DNA from: Pectobacterium brasiliense
Lineage (GTDB): Bacteria > Pseudomonadota > Gammaproteobacteria > Enterobacterales > Enterobacteriaceae
NCBI RefSeq assembly: GCF_013449685.1
Contig: NZ_JACDSF010000016.1
Coordinates: 223,417 to 287,416 of the forward strand
Length of the DNA stretch: 64,000 bases
Reading direction: 5' to 3'
Shown: piece after piece, positions 20,387-30,186 of the stretch
How positions within the stretch are numbered: the first letter of the stretch is position 1
Layout of the letters: each line of letters opens with the position of its first letter
Notes under the pieces: model-generated
Seen by the model: only the letters and a program-made list of their open reading frames with translations
What the model was told of the DNA's origin: nothing
The model's database searches: none
Program-made: the position numbers and the translations under genes

Positions 20387-23050
20387 ATGTCAGATCGTTT
20401 AAATAATGACGTGGATCCGATCGAAACCCGCGACTGGCTGCAGGCGATCGAATCGGTCATCCGTGAAGAGGGTGTTGAACGCGCCCAGTTCCTGATTGAT
20501 CAGGTTCTGAGTGAAGCACGTAAAGGCGGTGTCAGCGTTGCTGCTGGTACAGCTGCACGTCAATACATCAACACCATCGCAGTGGAAGACGAGCCGGAAT
20601 ACCCTGGTAATCTGGATCTGGAACGTCGTATTCGCTCAGCAATCCGCTGGAACGCGATCATGACAGTGCTGCGTGCTTCGAAAAAAGATCTGGATCTGGG
20701 CGGCCACATGGCTTCTTTCCAGTCTTCCGCCACTTTCTATGAAGTGTGTTTTAACCACTTCTTCCGTGCTCGCACTGCGCAGGACGGCGGCGACCTGGTC
20801 TACTTCCAGGGCCACATTTCTCCGGGCGTTTACGCTCGTGCCTTCCTTGAAGGCCGCCTGACTGAAGATCAGATGAACAATTTCCGTCAGGAAGTTCACG
20901 GTAACGGTCTGTCTTCTTATCCGCACCCTAAACTGATGCCGGACTTCTGGCAGTTCCCGACCGTATCCATGGGTCTGGGCCCGATCGGTGCTATCTACCA
21001 GGCTAAATTCCTGAAGTATCTGGAAAACCGTGGTCTGAAAGATACCTCTAAGCAAACCGTTTATGCCTTCCTGGGCGACGGTGAAATGGATGAACCAGAA
21101 TCCAAAGGTGCGATCACTATCGCGACCCGTGAAAAACTGGACAACCTAGTGTTCGTCATCAACTGTAACCTGCAGCGTCTGGATGGTCCGGTTACTGGCA
21201 ATGGTAAGATCATCAACGAGCTGGAAGGTATCTTCAGCGGCGCTGGCTGGGATGTGATCAAAGTCATGTGGGGCGACCGTTGGGACGAACTGCTGCGTAA
21301 AGACACCAGCGGTAAACTGATCCAACTGATGGAAGAAACCGTTGACGGTGACTACCAGACCTTCAAATCCAAAAACGGTGCCTATGTGCGTGAGCACTTC
21401 TTCGGTAAATACCCGGAGACGGCAGAACTGGTTAAAGACTGGACCGACGATCAAATTTGGTCACTGAACCGCGGTGGTCACGATCCGAAGAAAGTCTATG
21501 CTGCACTGAAAAAAGCGCAGGACACCAAAGGCAAACCAACCGTTATTCTGGCGCATACCATTAAAGGTTATGGTATGGGCGACGCGGCTGAAGGTAAGAA
21601 CATCGCTCACCAGGTTAAGAAAGTTAACATGGATGGCGTGCGTTACTTCCGCGACCGTTTCAACGTGCCAGTGTCTGATGCTGATATCGAAAAACTGCCG
21701 TACATCACTTTCGATAAAGAGTCTGCAGAGTACAAATACCTGCACGAGCGTCGTCAGGCGCTGGGTGGCTACCTGCCGTCTCGTCAGCCTAACTTCAGCG
21801 AAAAACTGGAACTGCCAACGCTGGAAGATTTCAGCACCCTGCTGGAAGAGCAGAACAAAGAAATCTCTACCACTATCGCGTTTGTACGTGCCCTGAACGT
21901 GATGCTGAAGAACCAATCTATCAAAGATCGCTTGGTTCCGATCATCGCTGACGAAGCGCGCACCTTCGGTATGGAAGGTCTGTTCCGCCAGATCGGTATT
22001 TATAGCCCGAAAGGCCAGCAGTACACGCCGCAGGACCGTGAGCAAGTTGCTTACTACAAAGAAGACCAGAAAGGTCAGATTCTGCAGGAAGGTATCAACG
22101 AGCTGGGCGCAGGTTCTTCCTGGCTGGCGGCGGCAACGTCTTACAGCACCAACAACCTGCCGATGATCCCGTTCTACATCTACTACTCCATGTTCGGTTT
22201 CCAACGTATCGGCGACCTGTGCTGGGCAGCGGGTGACCAACAGGCTCGTGGCTTCCTGATCGGTGGTACTTCAGGTCGTACGACGCTGAACGGTGAAGGT
22301 CTGCAGCATGAAGATGGCCATAGCCACATTCAGTCTCTGACTATCCCGAACTGTATTTCCTACGATCCGGCATTTGCCTACGAAGTTGCGGTCATCATGC
22401 ATGACGGTCTGCATCGCATGTACGGTGAAGCGCAGGAAAACATTTACTACTACATCACCACGCTGAACGAAAACTACCACATGCCTGCGATGCCGCAGGG
22501 TGCGGAAGAAGGTATCCGTAAGGGTATCTACAAGCTGGAAACGGTTGAAGGTAGCAAAGGTAAAGTGCAACTGCTGGGTTCAGGTTCTATCCTGCGTCAC
22601 GTACGTGAAGCGGCTCAGATTCTGGCGACAGACTACGGCATCGGTTCTGACGTATTCAGCGTGACGTCCTTCACTGAACTGGCACGTGAAGGCCAGGATT
22701 GTGAGCGTTGGAACATGCTGCATCCAACCGAAACGCCACGCGTACCTTACGTGGCTCAGGTACTGAGCGATGCGCCAGCGGTTGCATCTACTGACTATAT
22801 GAAGCTGTTTGCTGAACAAATCCGTAACTTCATCCCGGCTAGCGATTACCGCGTACTGGGTACTGACGGTTTCGGTCGTTCTGACAGCCGTGAGAACCTG
22901 CGTCACCACTTCGAAGTGGATGCGTCTTACGTCGTGGTTGCGGCTCTGGGTGAACTGGCTAAACGCGGTGAAATCGATAAGAAAGTGGTTGCTGATGCCA
23001 TCACTAAATTCAACATCGATGCAGATAAAGTTAACCCGCGTCTGGCATAA
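20387..23050 (+). CDS. aceE: Pyruvate dehydrogenase E1 component
   Basis: Homodimeric thiamine-diphosphate enzyme that decarboxylates pyruvate and acetylates the E2 lipoyl groups. It has 887 residues, equal to E. coli. The ThDP motif is [14 protein letters not shown] (residues about 230-243) through [11 protein letters not shown] (about 258-268). The active-site loop and histidines are in [19 protein letters not shown] (about 387-405). The central domain has [20 protein letters not shown], and the C-terminal domain contains [19 protein letters not shown]. aceF starts 14 bases downstream. Confidence 0.99.
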   Translation: MSDRLNNDVDPIETRDWLQAIESVIREEGVERAQFLIDQVLSEARKGGVSVAAGTAARQYINTIAVEDEPEYPGNLDLERRIRSAIRWNAIMTVLRASKKDLDLGGHMASFQSSATFYEVCFNHFFRARTAQDGGDLVYFQGHISPGVYARAFLEGRLTEDQMNNFRQEVHGNGLSSYPHPKLMPDFWQFPTVSMGLGPIGAIYQAKFLKYLENRGLKDTSKQTVYAFLGDGEMDEPESKGAITIATREKLDNLVFVINCNLQRLDGPVTGNGKIINELEGIFSGAGWDVIKVMWGDRWDELLRKDTSGKLIQLMEETVDGDYQTFKSKNGAYVREHFFGKYPETAELVKDWTDDQIWSLNRGGHDPKKVYAALKKAQDTKGKPTVILAHTIKGYGMGDAAEGKNIAHQVKKVNMDGVRYFRDRFNVPVSDADIEKLPYITFDKESAEYKYLHERRQALGGYLPSRQPNFSEKLELPTLEDFSTLLEEQNKEISTTIAFVRALNVMLKNQSIKDRLVPIIADEARTFGMEGLFRQIGIYSPKGQQYTPQDREQVAYYKEDQKGQILQEGINELGAGSSWLAAATSYSTNNLPMIPFYIYYSMFGFQRIGDLCWAAGDQQARGFLIGGTSGRTTLNGEGLQHEDGHSHIQSLTIPNCISYDPAFAYEVAVIMHDGLHRMYGEAQENIYYYITTLNENYHMPAMPQGAEEGIRKGIYKLETVEGSKGKVQLLGSGSILRHVREAAQILATDYGIGSDVFSVTSFTELAREGQDCERWNMLHPTETPRVPYVAQVLSDAPAVASTDYMKLFAEQIRNFIPASDYRVLGTDGFGRSDSRENLRHHFEVDASYVVVAALGELAKRGEIDKKVVADAITKFNIDADKVNPRLA

Positions 23051-23064
23051 GAGGTAAAGATTAC

Positions 23065-24951
23065 ATGGCTATCGAAATCAACGTACCGGATATCGGTGCA
23101 GATGAAGTTGAAGTCACCGAAGTGCTGGTGAAGGTTGGCGATAAAGTTGAAGCTGAACAATCGCTGATCACGGTTGAAGGTGATAAGGCTTCTATGGAAG
23201 TCCCTTCTCCGCAGGCTGGTGTCGTGAAAGAGATTAAAGTCTCTGTCGGTGACAAAGTTGAAACTGGCAAACTGATCATGATTTTCGATTCCGCCGACGG
23301 TGCAGCTGACGCTGCACCTGCCAAGGCGGAAGAGAAGAAAGAAGCGGCTCCGGCTGCTGCTCCAGCGGCATCGGCAGCGAAAGACGTCAACGTACCGGAT
23401 ATCGGCGGTGACGAAGTTGAAGTGACTGAAGTGCTGGTTAAAGTGGGCGACACCGTTGCTGCTGAACAGTCTCTGATCACCGTAGAAGGCGACAAAGCGT
23501 CTATGGAAGTCCCGGCACCTTTCGCAGGTACGGTTAAAGAGATCAAAATCAGCACCGGCGATAAAGTCTCTACCGGTTCTCTGATCATGGTATTCGAAGT
23601 GGCGGGAGCAGCACCTGCTGCCGCTCTGGCACAAGCCGCTGCTCCAGCAGCAGCTTCGCCAGCGGCCTCTGCCGCTAAAGAAGTTAACGTACCGGATATC
23701 GGCGGTGACGAAGTCGAAGTGACTGAAGTGATGGTTAAAGTGGGCGATAAAATCGCAGCTGAGCAATCACTGATCACCGTTGAAGGCGATAAGGCTTCGA
23801 TGGAAGTCCCTGCGCCGTTCGCGGGTACGGTTAAAGAAATCAAAATCAGCACCGGCGATAAAGTGAAAACCGGCTCACTGATCATGGTCTTCGAAGTGGA
23901 AGGCGCTGCACCTGCGGCGGCTCCAGTTGCTAAGCAAGAAGCGGCAACTGCACCCGCTCCAGCGGCAAAACCTGCTTCTGCACCGGCTGCGAAAGCAGAA
24001 GGTAAGAGCGAGTTCGCTGAGAATGATGCTTACATTCACGCCACGCCGGTTATCCGTCGTCTGGCTCGTGAATTCGGCGTAAATCTGGCGAAAGTGAAGG
24101 GTTCTGGTCGTAAAGGACGTATCCTGCGCGAAGACGTTCAGGCTTACGTGAAAGATGCCGTGAAACGCGCTGAGTCTGCGCCAGCGGCTGCCGCTGGCGG
24201 AGGTCTGCCGGGCATGCTGCCATGGCCGAAAGTCGACTTCAGCAAGTTTGGTGAAGTGGAAGAAGTGGAACTGGGTCGTATCCAGAAAATCTCTGGTGCT
24301 AACCTGAGCCGTAACTGGGTGATGATCCCGCACGTTACGCACTTCGATAAAACTGATATCACCGATCTGGAAGCGTTCCGTAAACAGCAGAACGCCGAGG
24401 CTGAGAAGCGCAAACTGGATGTGAAATTCACCCCAGTTGTCTTCATCATGAAAGCCGTTGCTGCTGCGCTTGAGCAGATGCCACGCTTCAACAGTTCCCT
24501 GTCTGAAGACGCGCAACGTCTGACGCTGAAGAAATACATCAACATCGGTGTTGCGGTTGATACCCCGAACGGTCTAGTGGTTCCGGTCTTTAAAGATGTG
24601 AACAAGAAGAGCATCACTGAGCTGTCTCGTGAACTGATGGCGATCTCCAAGAAAGCCCGTGATGGTAAGCTGACCGCTGGCGAAATGCAGGGCGGATGCT
24701 TCACGATCTCCAGCCTGGGTGGCATCGGGACTACGCACTTTGCACCGATCGTCAACGCGCCGGAAGTCGCTATTCTTGGTGTGTCTAAGTCTGCGATAGA
24801 ACCGGTCTGGAATGGTAAAGAGTTCACGCCGCGTCTGATGATGCCGATGTCTCTATCCTTCGACCACCGTGTCATTGACGGTGCTGATGGTGCTCGCTTC
24901 ATTACCATCATTAACAACATGTTGTCTGACATCCGCCGTCTGGTGATGTAA
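23065..24951 (+). CDS. aceF: Dihydrolipoamide acetyltransferase, pyruvate dehydrogenase E2
   Basis: Core enzyme that moves the acetyl group from E1 to CoA. It has 628 residues (630 in E. coli). Three lipoyl domains (about 1-75, 105-180, 207-282) each carry the lipoylated Lys in [10 protein letters not shown] and are joined by Ala/Pro-rich linkers. The peripheral-subunit-binding domain (about 325-362) has [20 protein letters not shown]. The catalytic domain ends with [15 protein letters not shown], which holds the active-site His and Asp. Near-identical lipoyl repeats are normal for gamma-proteobacteria. Confidence 0.99.
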   Translation: MAIEINVPDIGADEVEVTEVLVKVGDKVEAEQSLITVEGDKASMEVPSPQAGVVKEIKVSVGDKVETGKLIMIFDSADGAADAAPAKAEEKKEAAPAAAPAASAAKDVNVPDIGGDEVEVTEVLVKVGDTVAAEQSLITVEGDKASMEVPAPFAGTVKEIKISTGDKVSTGSLIMVFEVAGAAPAAALAQAAAPAAASPAASAAKEVNVPDIGGDEVEVTEVMVKVGDKIAAEQSLITVEGDKASMEVPAPFAGTVKEIKISTGDKVKTGSLIMVFEVEGAAPAAAPVAKQEAATAPAPAAKPASAPAAKAEGKSEFAENDAYIHATPVIRRLAREFGVNLAKVKGSGRKGRILREDVQAYVKDAVKRAESAPAAAAGGGLPGMLPWPKVDFSKFGEVEEVELGRIQKISGANLSRNWVMIPHVTHFDKTDITDLEAFRKQQNAEAEKRKLDVKFTPVVFIMKAVAAALEQMPRFNSSLSEDAQRLTLKKYINIGVAVDTPNGLVVPVFKDVNKKSITELSRELMAISKKARDGKLTAGEMQGGCFTISSLGGIGTTHFAPIVNAPEVAILGVSKSAIEPVWNGKEFTPRLMMPMSLSFDHRVIDGADGARFITIINNMLSDIRRLVM

Positions 24952-24954
24952 TCG

Positions 24955-24982
24955 AAAAGCCGGCCTGACGGCCGGCTTTTTT
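24955..24982 (+). terminator. Rho-independent terminator after aceF
   Basis: GCCGGCC and GGCCGGC form a GC-rich stem around a short loop, flanked by AAAA and T6. It separates aceEF from lpdA, which in E. coli has its own promoter and also receives read-through. Confidence 0.88.
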
Positions 24983-25187
24983 CTGATAAGCTGTAATTTG
25001 TTACAGCTGTCAGTGATCAAGGACAAATCGTTAGTCGCTTGTTGTTTCAAAATTGTTAACGATTTTGTAAACTACTGTGGCAAAGACACGTCCCGGTGGA
25101 AGAGGGCGTTATTAAAAATACACCCTCAATCAGAATGATGACGGGTGTGACGTCACAGACCCGCCGGAAATCAATTAAGAGGTCATG

Positions 25188-26612
25188 ATGAGTACTGAAA
25201 TTAAAGCTCAGGTAGTGGTACTTGGTGGCGGCCCAGCAGGCTACTCTGCTGCATTCCGCGCGGCGGATTTAGGGCTGGAAACCGTACTGGTAGAGCGCTA
25301 CGCCACGTTAGGCGGGGTGTGTCTGAATGTCGGCTGTATCCCTTCCAAAGCCCTGCTGCACGTTGCTAAAGTGATTGAAGAAGCCAAGGCTTTGGCGGAA
25401 CACGGTATCGTGTTCGGTGAACCTAAAACCGACATTGATAAAATCCGCCTGTGGAAAGAAAAGGTCATTAATCAAATGACTGGCGGTCTGTCGGGTATGG
25501 CAAAAGGCCGTAAAGTTAAAGTCGTTAACGGCCTAGGTAAATTTGCGGGTGCTAACTCGCTGGTTGTTGACGGTGAAAACGGCAAAACGACGATCAACTT
25601 CGATAACGCGATTATCGCGGCGGGTTCACGCCCAATCCAACTACCATTTATTCCTCATGATGACCCACGTGTATGGGATTCAACGGATGCGCTGGAGCTG
25701 AAAAGTGTTCCAGGGCGTTTGTTGGTCATGGGTGGTGGTATCATCGGTCTGGAAATGGGTACGGTTTACCATGCGTTGGGTTCACAGATCGACGTGGTTG
25801 AAATGTTCGATCAGGTGATTCCGGCTGCTGACAAAGATGTCGTTAAGGTCTTCACCAAGCGTATCAGCAAGCAGTTCAACCTGATGCTGGAAACCAAAGT
25901 AACGGCGGTAGAAGCCAAAGAAGACGGCATCTATGTGACGATGGAAGGCAAAAAAGCCCCTGCGGAACCACAGCGTTATGATGCGGTGTTGGTCGCTATC
26001 GGTCGTGTACCGAACGGCAAACTGCTGGATGTAGGCCAAGCGGGCGTGGAAGTTGACGATCGCGGTTTCATCCACGTTGATAAGCAAATGCGTACTAACG
26101 TGCCGCACATCTATGCTATCGGCGACATCGTCGGTCAACCGATGCTGGCGCACAAAGGCGTGCATGAAGGCCACGTTGCTGCTGAAGTGATCTCCGGTAA
26201 GAAACACTACTTCGATCCGAAAGTGATTCCTTCTATTGCTTATACAGAGCCAGAAGTTGCCTGGGTCGGTCTCACAGAGAAAGAAGCGAAAGAAAAAGGC
26301 ATTAGCTACGAAACCGCGAGCTTCCCATGGGCGGCATCTGGTCGTGCTGTTGCTTCTGACTGCTCTGAAGGTATGACCAAACTGATTTTTGACAAAGAAA
26401 CTCACCGTGTTATCGGTGGTGCGATTGTCGGGACTAACGGTGGTGAACTGTTAGGTGAAATCGGTCTGGCGATCGAGATGGGCTGTGATGCAGAAGATAT
26501 CGCACTGACCATCCATGCGCACCCAACGCTGCATGAGTCCGTTGGTCTGGCGGCTGAAATCTTTGAAGGCAGCATCACCGACCTGCCGAACCCGAAAGCG
26601 AAGAAGAAGTAA
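25188..26612 (+). CDS. lpdA: Dihydrolipoamide dehydrogenase (E3)
   Basis: FAD enzyme that reoxidises dihydrolipoyl groups of the pyruvate and 2-oxoglutarate dehydrogenase complexes and the glycine cleavage system. Of two adjacent ATGs the second (25188) is 5 bases from GAGGT and gives MSTEIKAQVVVLGGGPAGY, 474 residues as in E. coli. It shows the FAD-binding GGGPAGYSAAFRA, redox disulfide GGVCLNVGCIPSKALLH, NAD-binding GGGIIGLEMGTV, AIGDIVGQPMLAHK, and the C-terminal HAHPTLHESVG with the catalytic His-Glu pair. Confidence 0.99.
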   Translation: MSTEIKAQVVVLGGGPAGYSAAFRAADLGLETVLVERYATLGGVCLNVGCIPSKALLHVAKVIEEAKALAEHGIVFGEPKTDIDKIRLWKEKVINQMTGGLSGMAKGRKVKVVNGLGKFAGANSLVVDGENGKTTINFDNAIIAAGSRPIQLPFIPHDDPRVWDSTDALELKSVPGRLLVMGGGIIGLEMGTVYHALGSQIDVVEMFDQVIPAADKDVVKVFTKRISKQFNLMLETKVTAVEAKEDGIYVTMEGKKAPAEPQRYDAVLVAIGRVPNGKLLDVGQAGVEVDDRGFIHVDKQMRTNVPHIYAIGDIVGQPMLAHKGVHEGHVAAEVISGKKHYFDPKVIPSIAYTEPEVAWVGLTEKEAKEKGISYETASFPWAASGRAVASDCSEGMTKLIFDKETHRVIGGAIVGTNGGELLGEIGLAIEMGCDAEDIALTIHAHPTLHESVGLAAEIFEGSITDLPNPKAKKK

Positions 26613-26641
26613 GTTCGCTCAGGTTCGAATAGCGTGAATTT

Positions 26642-26675
26642 AATCCGGCACCTTTATAGGTGCCGGATTTTTTTT
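26642..26675 (+). terminator. Terminator between lpdA and the LysR gene
   Basis: AATCCGGCACC pairs with GGTGCCGGATT around TTTATA, followed by T8. The far end overlaps the stop codon of the convergent LysR gene, so it marks the junction between the pdh operon and the accessory insert. Confidence 0.88.
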
Positions 26676-27570
26676 ACGCATCAGAGGTGGGAAATACTCG
26701 CGCGCAGAGGAAATCGACGAGTGCCCGTACTTTTGGTGACGGGTGTTTGCTGGCAGGCCACAACACATAGAAGACGCCGCTGCGCTCCACATAGTCGGTC
26801 AGGATCGGCTGTAGATGGCCGCTGGCCAGCGGTTCACGGATGGAGAAGTCTGGCAGGTAGGCGATCCCCAACCCTTGCAGCGCGAAACAGAGGCGCGTTT
26901 CGATGTTGTTGCAGACCATCGAGGTGGGTAATGGCAACTCTGGTTCGCTGGGGGGAAGTCGTAGCGCCCACGGCTCCAGTTTGCCGCTGTTGGGAAAACG
27001 GTAGTGCAGACAGGCGTGCTGCATCAGATCGACGGGTATCTGAGGGGTGCCACGCCGGGTAAGGTAGTCTGGCGCAGCGACTAGCAGAGAACGGAAGGCT
27101 CCCAGCCTCCGTGCGGTAAGGCGTGAGTCAATGGGGTCTCCTGTCCGTACCACAGCATCGAAACCTTCTTCAATGACGTCCACCATGCGGTCGGTGAAGT
27201 CCAGATCCAGTTCGATCTCGGGGTATTCACGCATGAATTCGCCGAGTACGGGCAACACCAGTGAACTGACCAACGGCAGACTGACTCGCAGGCGTCCGCG
27301 CGGTACGGCGCTGGTCTGCGACAGCTCCAGTTCTGCTGCTTCGATTTCAGCCAGAATCCGTCGGCTACGCGCCAGAAATAGTGAGCCTTCGGCGGTCAAT
27401 GTGATGCTGCGCGTACTGCGGTGAAATAGCCTCACGCCCAGTTTTTCTTCAAGCCGTGCGACGCTTTTGCCAACCGCAGACGCCGACACGCCCAGTAACC
27501 TGCCCGCGGCAACAAAACTGCGCGTTTCTGCTACCTGCACAAACACCACGAAGCCATTCAGGCTGTCCAT
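26674..27570 (-). CDS. LysR-family transcriptional regulator
   Basis: LTTR of 298 residues. The N-terminal helix-turn-helix (about 1-60) has the pattern VQVAETRSFVAAGRLLGVSA followed by SAVGKSVARLEEKLGVRLFH. The effector domain (about 90-295) has two Rossmann-like lobes. The sequence type (DFTDRMVDVIEEGFDAVVRTG) is that of the CrgA/YafC-like group. It is divergent from the serine hydrolase/MFS pair across 120-150 bases with a dyad site, so it probably controls those genes. The inducer is unknown. ATG 27570 has AAAGGGAG upstream. Confidence 0.85.
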   Translation of the reverse strand: MDSLNGFVVFVQVAETRSFVAAGRLLGVSASAVGKSVARLEEKLGVRLFHRSTRSITLTAEGSLFLARSRRILAEIEAAELELSQTSAVPRGRLRVSLPLVSSLVLPVLGEFMREYPEIELDLDFTDRMVDVIEEGFDAVVRTGDPIDSRLTARRLGAFRSLLVAAPDYLTRRGTPQIPVDLMQHACLHYRFPNSGKLEPWALRLPPSEPELPLPTSMVCNNIETRLCFALQGLGIAYLPDFSIREPLASGHLQPILTDYVERSGVFYVLWPASKHPSPKVRALVDFLCARVFPTSDA

Positions 27571-27586
27571 ATTACTCCCTTTTTAT

Positions 27587-27606
27587 TACGGACGGTTTAT
27601 TCCGTA
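27587..27606. promoter_or_regulatory. Candidate LysR-type operator
   Basis: TACGGA-N8-TCCGTA is a perfect interrupted dyad lying 17 bases upstream of the LysR start, in the gap shared with the divergent serine hydrolase. Position and form fit an LTTR autoregulatory site. Confidence 0.45.
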
Positions 27607-27720
27607 TATCGAGGAACTGTAGCCTACTTTTTCTTTAATTGCTGATTTTCTATCGTAACGGGAACGCCCATTGATAAAAGGAACACCCCGTGATAACTCC
27701 CGTATTTTCTCTGGATACCG

Positions 27721-28884
27721 GTGCCTCAATCGCCCCTCTCTCTGCCCGAATTCAGGCCGTTGTTCCAACAGGCGTTGGACGATGAGCGTTTGGTCGGTGC
27801 TGTCGTGCTGGTCGCGCGCAACGGAGAATTGATTCATCAGCAGGCTGCAGGATGGGCTGATCGGGAGAGCGCCCGTCCTATGGCGCTGGACGCCATCTTC
27901 CGGCTGGCTTCTGTCAGCAAGCCTATCGTGTCAGTCGCGGCACTGGTACTGGTGGCGCAAGGTCGGCTCGATCTGGATGAGGATATTACTCGCTGGATGC
28001 CGACGTTCCAGCTCCGGCTCGCCGACGGCAGCCCTGCTCGCGTTACCGCGCGGCAGTTGCTTAGCCACACCGCGGGTTTGAGCTACCGCTTTTTCGAAAC
28101 TCATGCGGACGGCTCCTACGCACAGGCGGGTGTCTCAGACGGTATGGATGCCTCTGGCATCAGCCTGACGGAGAACCTGCGTCGTATCGCCAGCGTTCCG
28201 CTGCAATACGTGCCGGGAGAGGCTTGGGGTTATTCGCTGGCAACAGATGTATTGGGCGCCTTGATCGAACGCATTTACGGTACGTCATTGAATGAGGCGG
28301 TTCGCCAACTGGTGACCGACCCGCTGGGCATGCACGATACCGGCTTCGTTGTGCGTGACCCATCGCGCCTGACTACCTCTTACGTGAACGACACCCCGCA
28401 GCCGCACCGACTGACCGAAGGTGAAACGGTTTCTCCCTTTGAAGGGGCAATTGGTATCGCGTACAGCCCTGCTCGCATCTGTGATCCTCAGGCCTTTCCA
28501 TCAGGCGGTGCAGGCATGGCTGGCACGGCTTGGGATCTGTTGCGCCTGCTGGAAGCTCTGCGTAAAGGTGGCGGTGTCCCGCTGCCTGACGCGCTGATCG
28601 AGGAGATGGAACGCGATCAAACACAGGGTCTGGAACTGCCCAATGCACCGGGCTGCGGTTTTGGCCTCGGTTTCTCCGTCTTGCGCGATCCGCTGTTAGC
28701 CGGGTCGCCTGAATCGTCTGGCACCTGGCGCTGGGGAGGTGCCTACGGTCATTCATGGTTTGTCGATCGAACACAAGGTTTGAGCGTAGTGGCTTTCACT
28801 AACACGATGTACGAAGGGATGTCGGGGAGTTTTGTCACTGAACTGCGCGATGCCGTGTATGGCGAACTGGGGGCAGCACGATGA
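27721..28884 (+). CDS. Serine hydrolase, beta-lactamase/DD-peptidase fold (5' frameshift suspected)
   Basis: Class-C-like serine hydrolase of 387 residues as read from GTG 27721. The nucleophile motif SVSK lies in FRLASVSKPIVSVA, and ARQLLSHTAGLSY and EAWGYSLATDVLGALIERIY follow as in esterase-type members. There is no signal peptide, so it is probably a cytoplasmic esterase or peptidase rather than a resistance enzyme. The GTG has no good ribosome site. A better start, GTG 27690 behind AAAGGA, opens a different frame (VITPVFSLDTGASIAPLSAR, then IQAVV) that would join this one if a C near 27765 were removed. The stop overlaps the MFS ATG (ATGA). Confidence 0.75.
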   Translation: MPQSPLSLPEFRPLFQQALDDERLVGAVVLVARNGELIHQQAAGWADRESARPMALDAIFRLASVSKPIVSVAALVLVAQGRLDLDEDITRWMPTFQLRLADGSPARVTARQLLSHTAGLSYRFFETHADGSYAQAGVSDGMDASGISLTENLRRIASVPLQYVPGEAWGYSLATDVLGALIERIYGTSLNEAVRQLVTDPLGMHDTGFVVRDPSRLTTSYVNDTPQPHRLTEGETVSPFEGAIGIAYSPARICDPQAFPSGGAGMAGTAWDLLRLLEALRKGGGVPLPDALIEEMERDQTQGLELPNAPGCGFGLGFSVLRDPLLAGSPESSGTWRWGGAYGHSWFVDRTQGLSVVAFTNTMYEGMSGSFVTELRDAVYGELGAAR

Positions 28885-30065
28885 CGGCCTCGCTGACCGA
28901 TATACACCGTGACAGACTGCCCATCGCCTCATTGCTGGCGTTAGCCACGGCAGCTTTCATCACTATCCTGACCGAAGCGCTGCCAGCGGGTTTGCTGCCA
29001 CAAATGGCGCAAGGTCTAGCGGTGTCCGAAGCCTGGGTCGGACAAACCGTCACTATCTACGCCATGGGTTCTCTGGCGGCAGCGATTCCGTTGACCGCCG
29101 CGACGCAAGGTGTGCGTCGCCGCCTGCTGTTGCTGGTAGCTATTGCAGGTTTCGCTGTCGCCAATGCGATTACGGCATTTTCCGGTAGCTATGTGTTAAC
29201 GATGGCGGCGCGTTTTCTAGTGGGTGTTGCCGCTGGGTTGCTGTGGGCGCTACTGGCGGGCTATGCGGCCCGTATGGTGCCCGAACACCAGAAGGGACGA
29301 GCTATTGCGATAGCGATGGTCGGCACGCCATTAGCCTTGTCGCTCGGTGTGCCCGCAGGAACCTTTCTTGGCAACGTGATCGGCTGGCGAATGTGTTTCG
29401 GTATGATGAGTGGTTTGGCAGTCGTGCTCATGTTGTGGGTACGTATTCAGGTACCGGATTTCGCTGGGCAATCTGCAAGCAGGAGGCTATCTCTGGGGCA
29501 GGTGTTCACCATGGCAGGCGTGCGACCCGTGCTGTGCGCAGTGCTGGCCTTTGTGCTGGCGCATAACATTCTCTACACCTACATTGCGTCGTTTCTCGCG
29601 GCGGTGGGCATGGTTGCACAAACTGGTTTGGTGCTGCTGGTATTCGGCGTTACGTCACTGCTAGGCATCTGGATCGTCGGCGTGCTGATTGACCGCTATT
29701 TGCGAGCCCTGACGCTCGCCTGCTCGGCATTGTTCTGCCTGTCCGTACTGGCGCTTGGCGTGGCAGGTGATGTACCAGCTGTGGTCTATGCGGCAGTGGC
29801 CGTCTGGGGAATCGCCTTCGGCGGTGCGGCAACGCTATTCCAGACGGCTCTTGTCAGAACGGCTGAAGGAGGGACTGACGTGGCGCAGTCTATGTTGGTT
29901 ACCGCCTGGAACATGGCTATCGCAGGGGGCGGTATCATCGGTGGTGTTCTGCTGGAGCGTCTCGGCGTTGCCGCTTTCTCTCCGGCGCTGTTGGTGCTGT
30001 TATTGATTGCGTTCGTTGTAGTGTGGTCTGCCAGACAACACGGCTTCCCCATGGCGCGACGGTAA
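28881..30065 (+). CDS. MFS efflux transporter (DHA1/AraJ-like)
   Basis: Major facilitator of 394 residues with 12 predicted spans. The N-terminus has LATAAFITILTEALPAGLLP, typical of the AraJ/SotB/YdhP drug and sugar exporters. Motif A-like GVRRRLLLL lies between spans 2 and 3, and the antiporter motif C appears as AMVGTPLALSLGVPAGTFLG in span 5. It is translationally coupled to the serine hydrolase by a 4-base overlap, so the pair probably handles one class of compound under the divergent LysR regulator. Substrate unknown. Confidence 0.85.
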   Translation: MTASLTDIHRDRLPIASLLALATAAFITILTEALPAGLLPQMAQGLAVSEAWVGQTVTIYAMGSLAAAIPLTAATQGVRRRLLLLVAIAGFAVANAITAFSGSYVLTMAARFLVGVAAGLLWALLAGYAARMVPEHQKGRAIAIAMVGTPLALSLGVPAGTFLGNVIGWRMCFGMMSGLAVVLMLWVRIQVPDFAGQSASRRLSLGQVFTMAGVRPVLCAVLAFVLAHNILYTYIASFLAAVGMVAQTGLVLLVFGVTSLLGIWIVGVLIDRYLRALTLACSALFCLSVLALGVAGDVPAVVYAAVAVWGIAFGGAATLFQTALVRTAEGGTDVAQSMLVTAWNMAIAGGGIIGGVLLERLGVAAFSPALLVLLLIAFVVVWSARQHGFPMARR

Positions 30066-30147
30066 AGTGTCTGGTGCGATTTTTTGCCAGACGCTTCGCA
30101 GAATGCGCGCTCCGTCCGTTTATTTTTAGCGGTGTCAATTACAATCA

Positions 30148-30183
30148 AACCTCAAAAAGAAACGATGTTTTATTTTTGAGGTT
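30148..30183 (+). promoter_or_regulatory. Inverted repeat over the hydrolase ribosome site
   Basis: AACCTCAAAAA (30148-30158) and TTTTTGAGGTT (30173-30183) are perfect inverse complements with a 14-base loop. The second arm contains GAGGTT, the Shine-Dalgarno of the following gene, so the repeat could be an RNA switch hiding the start or a DNA operator. Confidence 0.6.
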
Positions 30184-30186
30184 ATG

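Noticed and set aside
23061..23885. Long antisense frame opposite aceF (274 codons)
   Set aside because: It mirrors the repeated lipoyl domains and is rich in Ser/Thr/Ala; no ribosome site or family likeness.
23065..23890. Repeats resembling a tandem array
   Set aside because: These are the three lipoyl domains of AceF, normal for the family, not a CRISPR or mobile repeat.
27721..28884. Antibiotic-resistance beta-lactamase
   Set aside because: SxxK is present but the rest resembles esterase-type serine hydrolases, and no signal peptide is seen.
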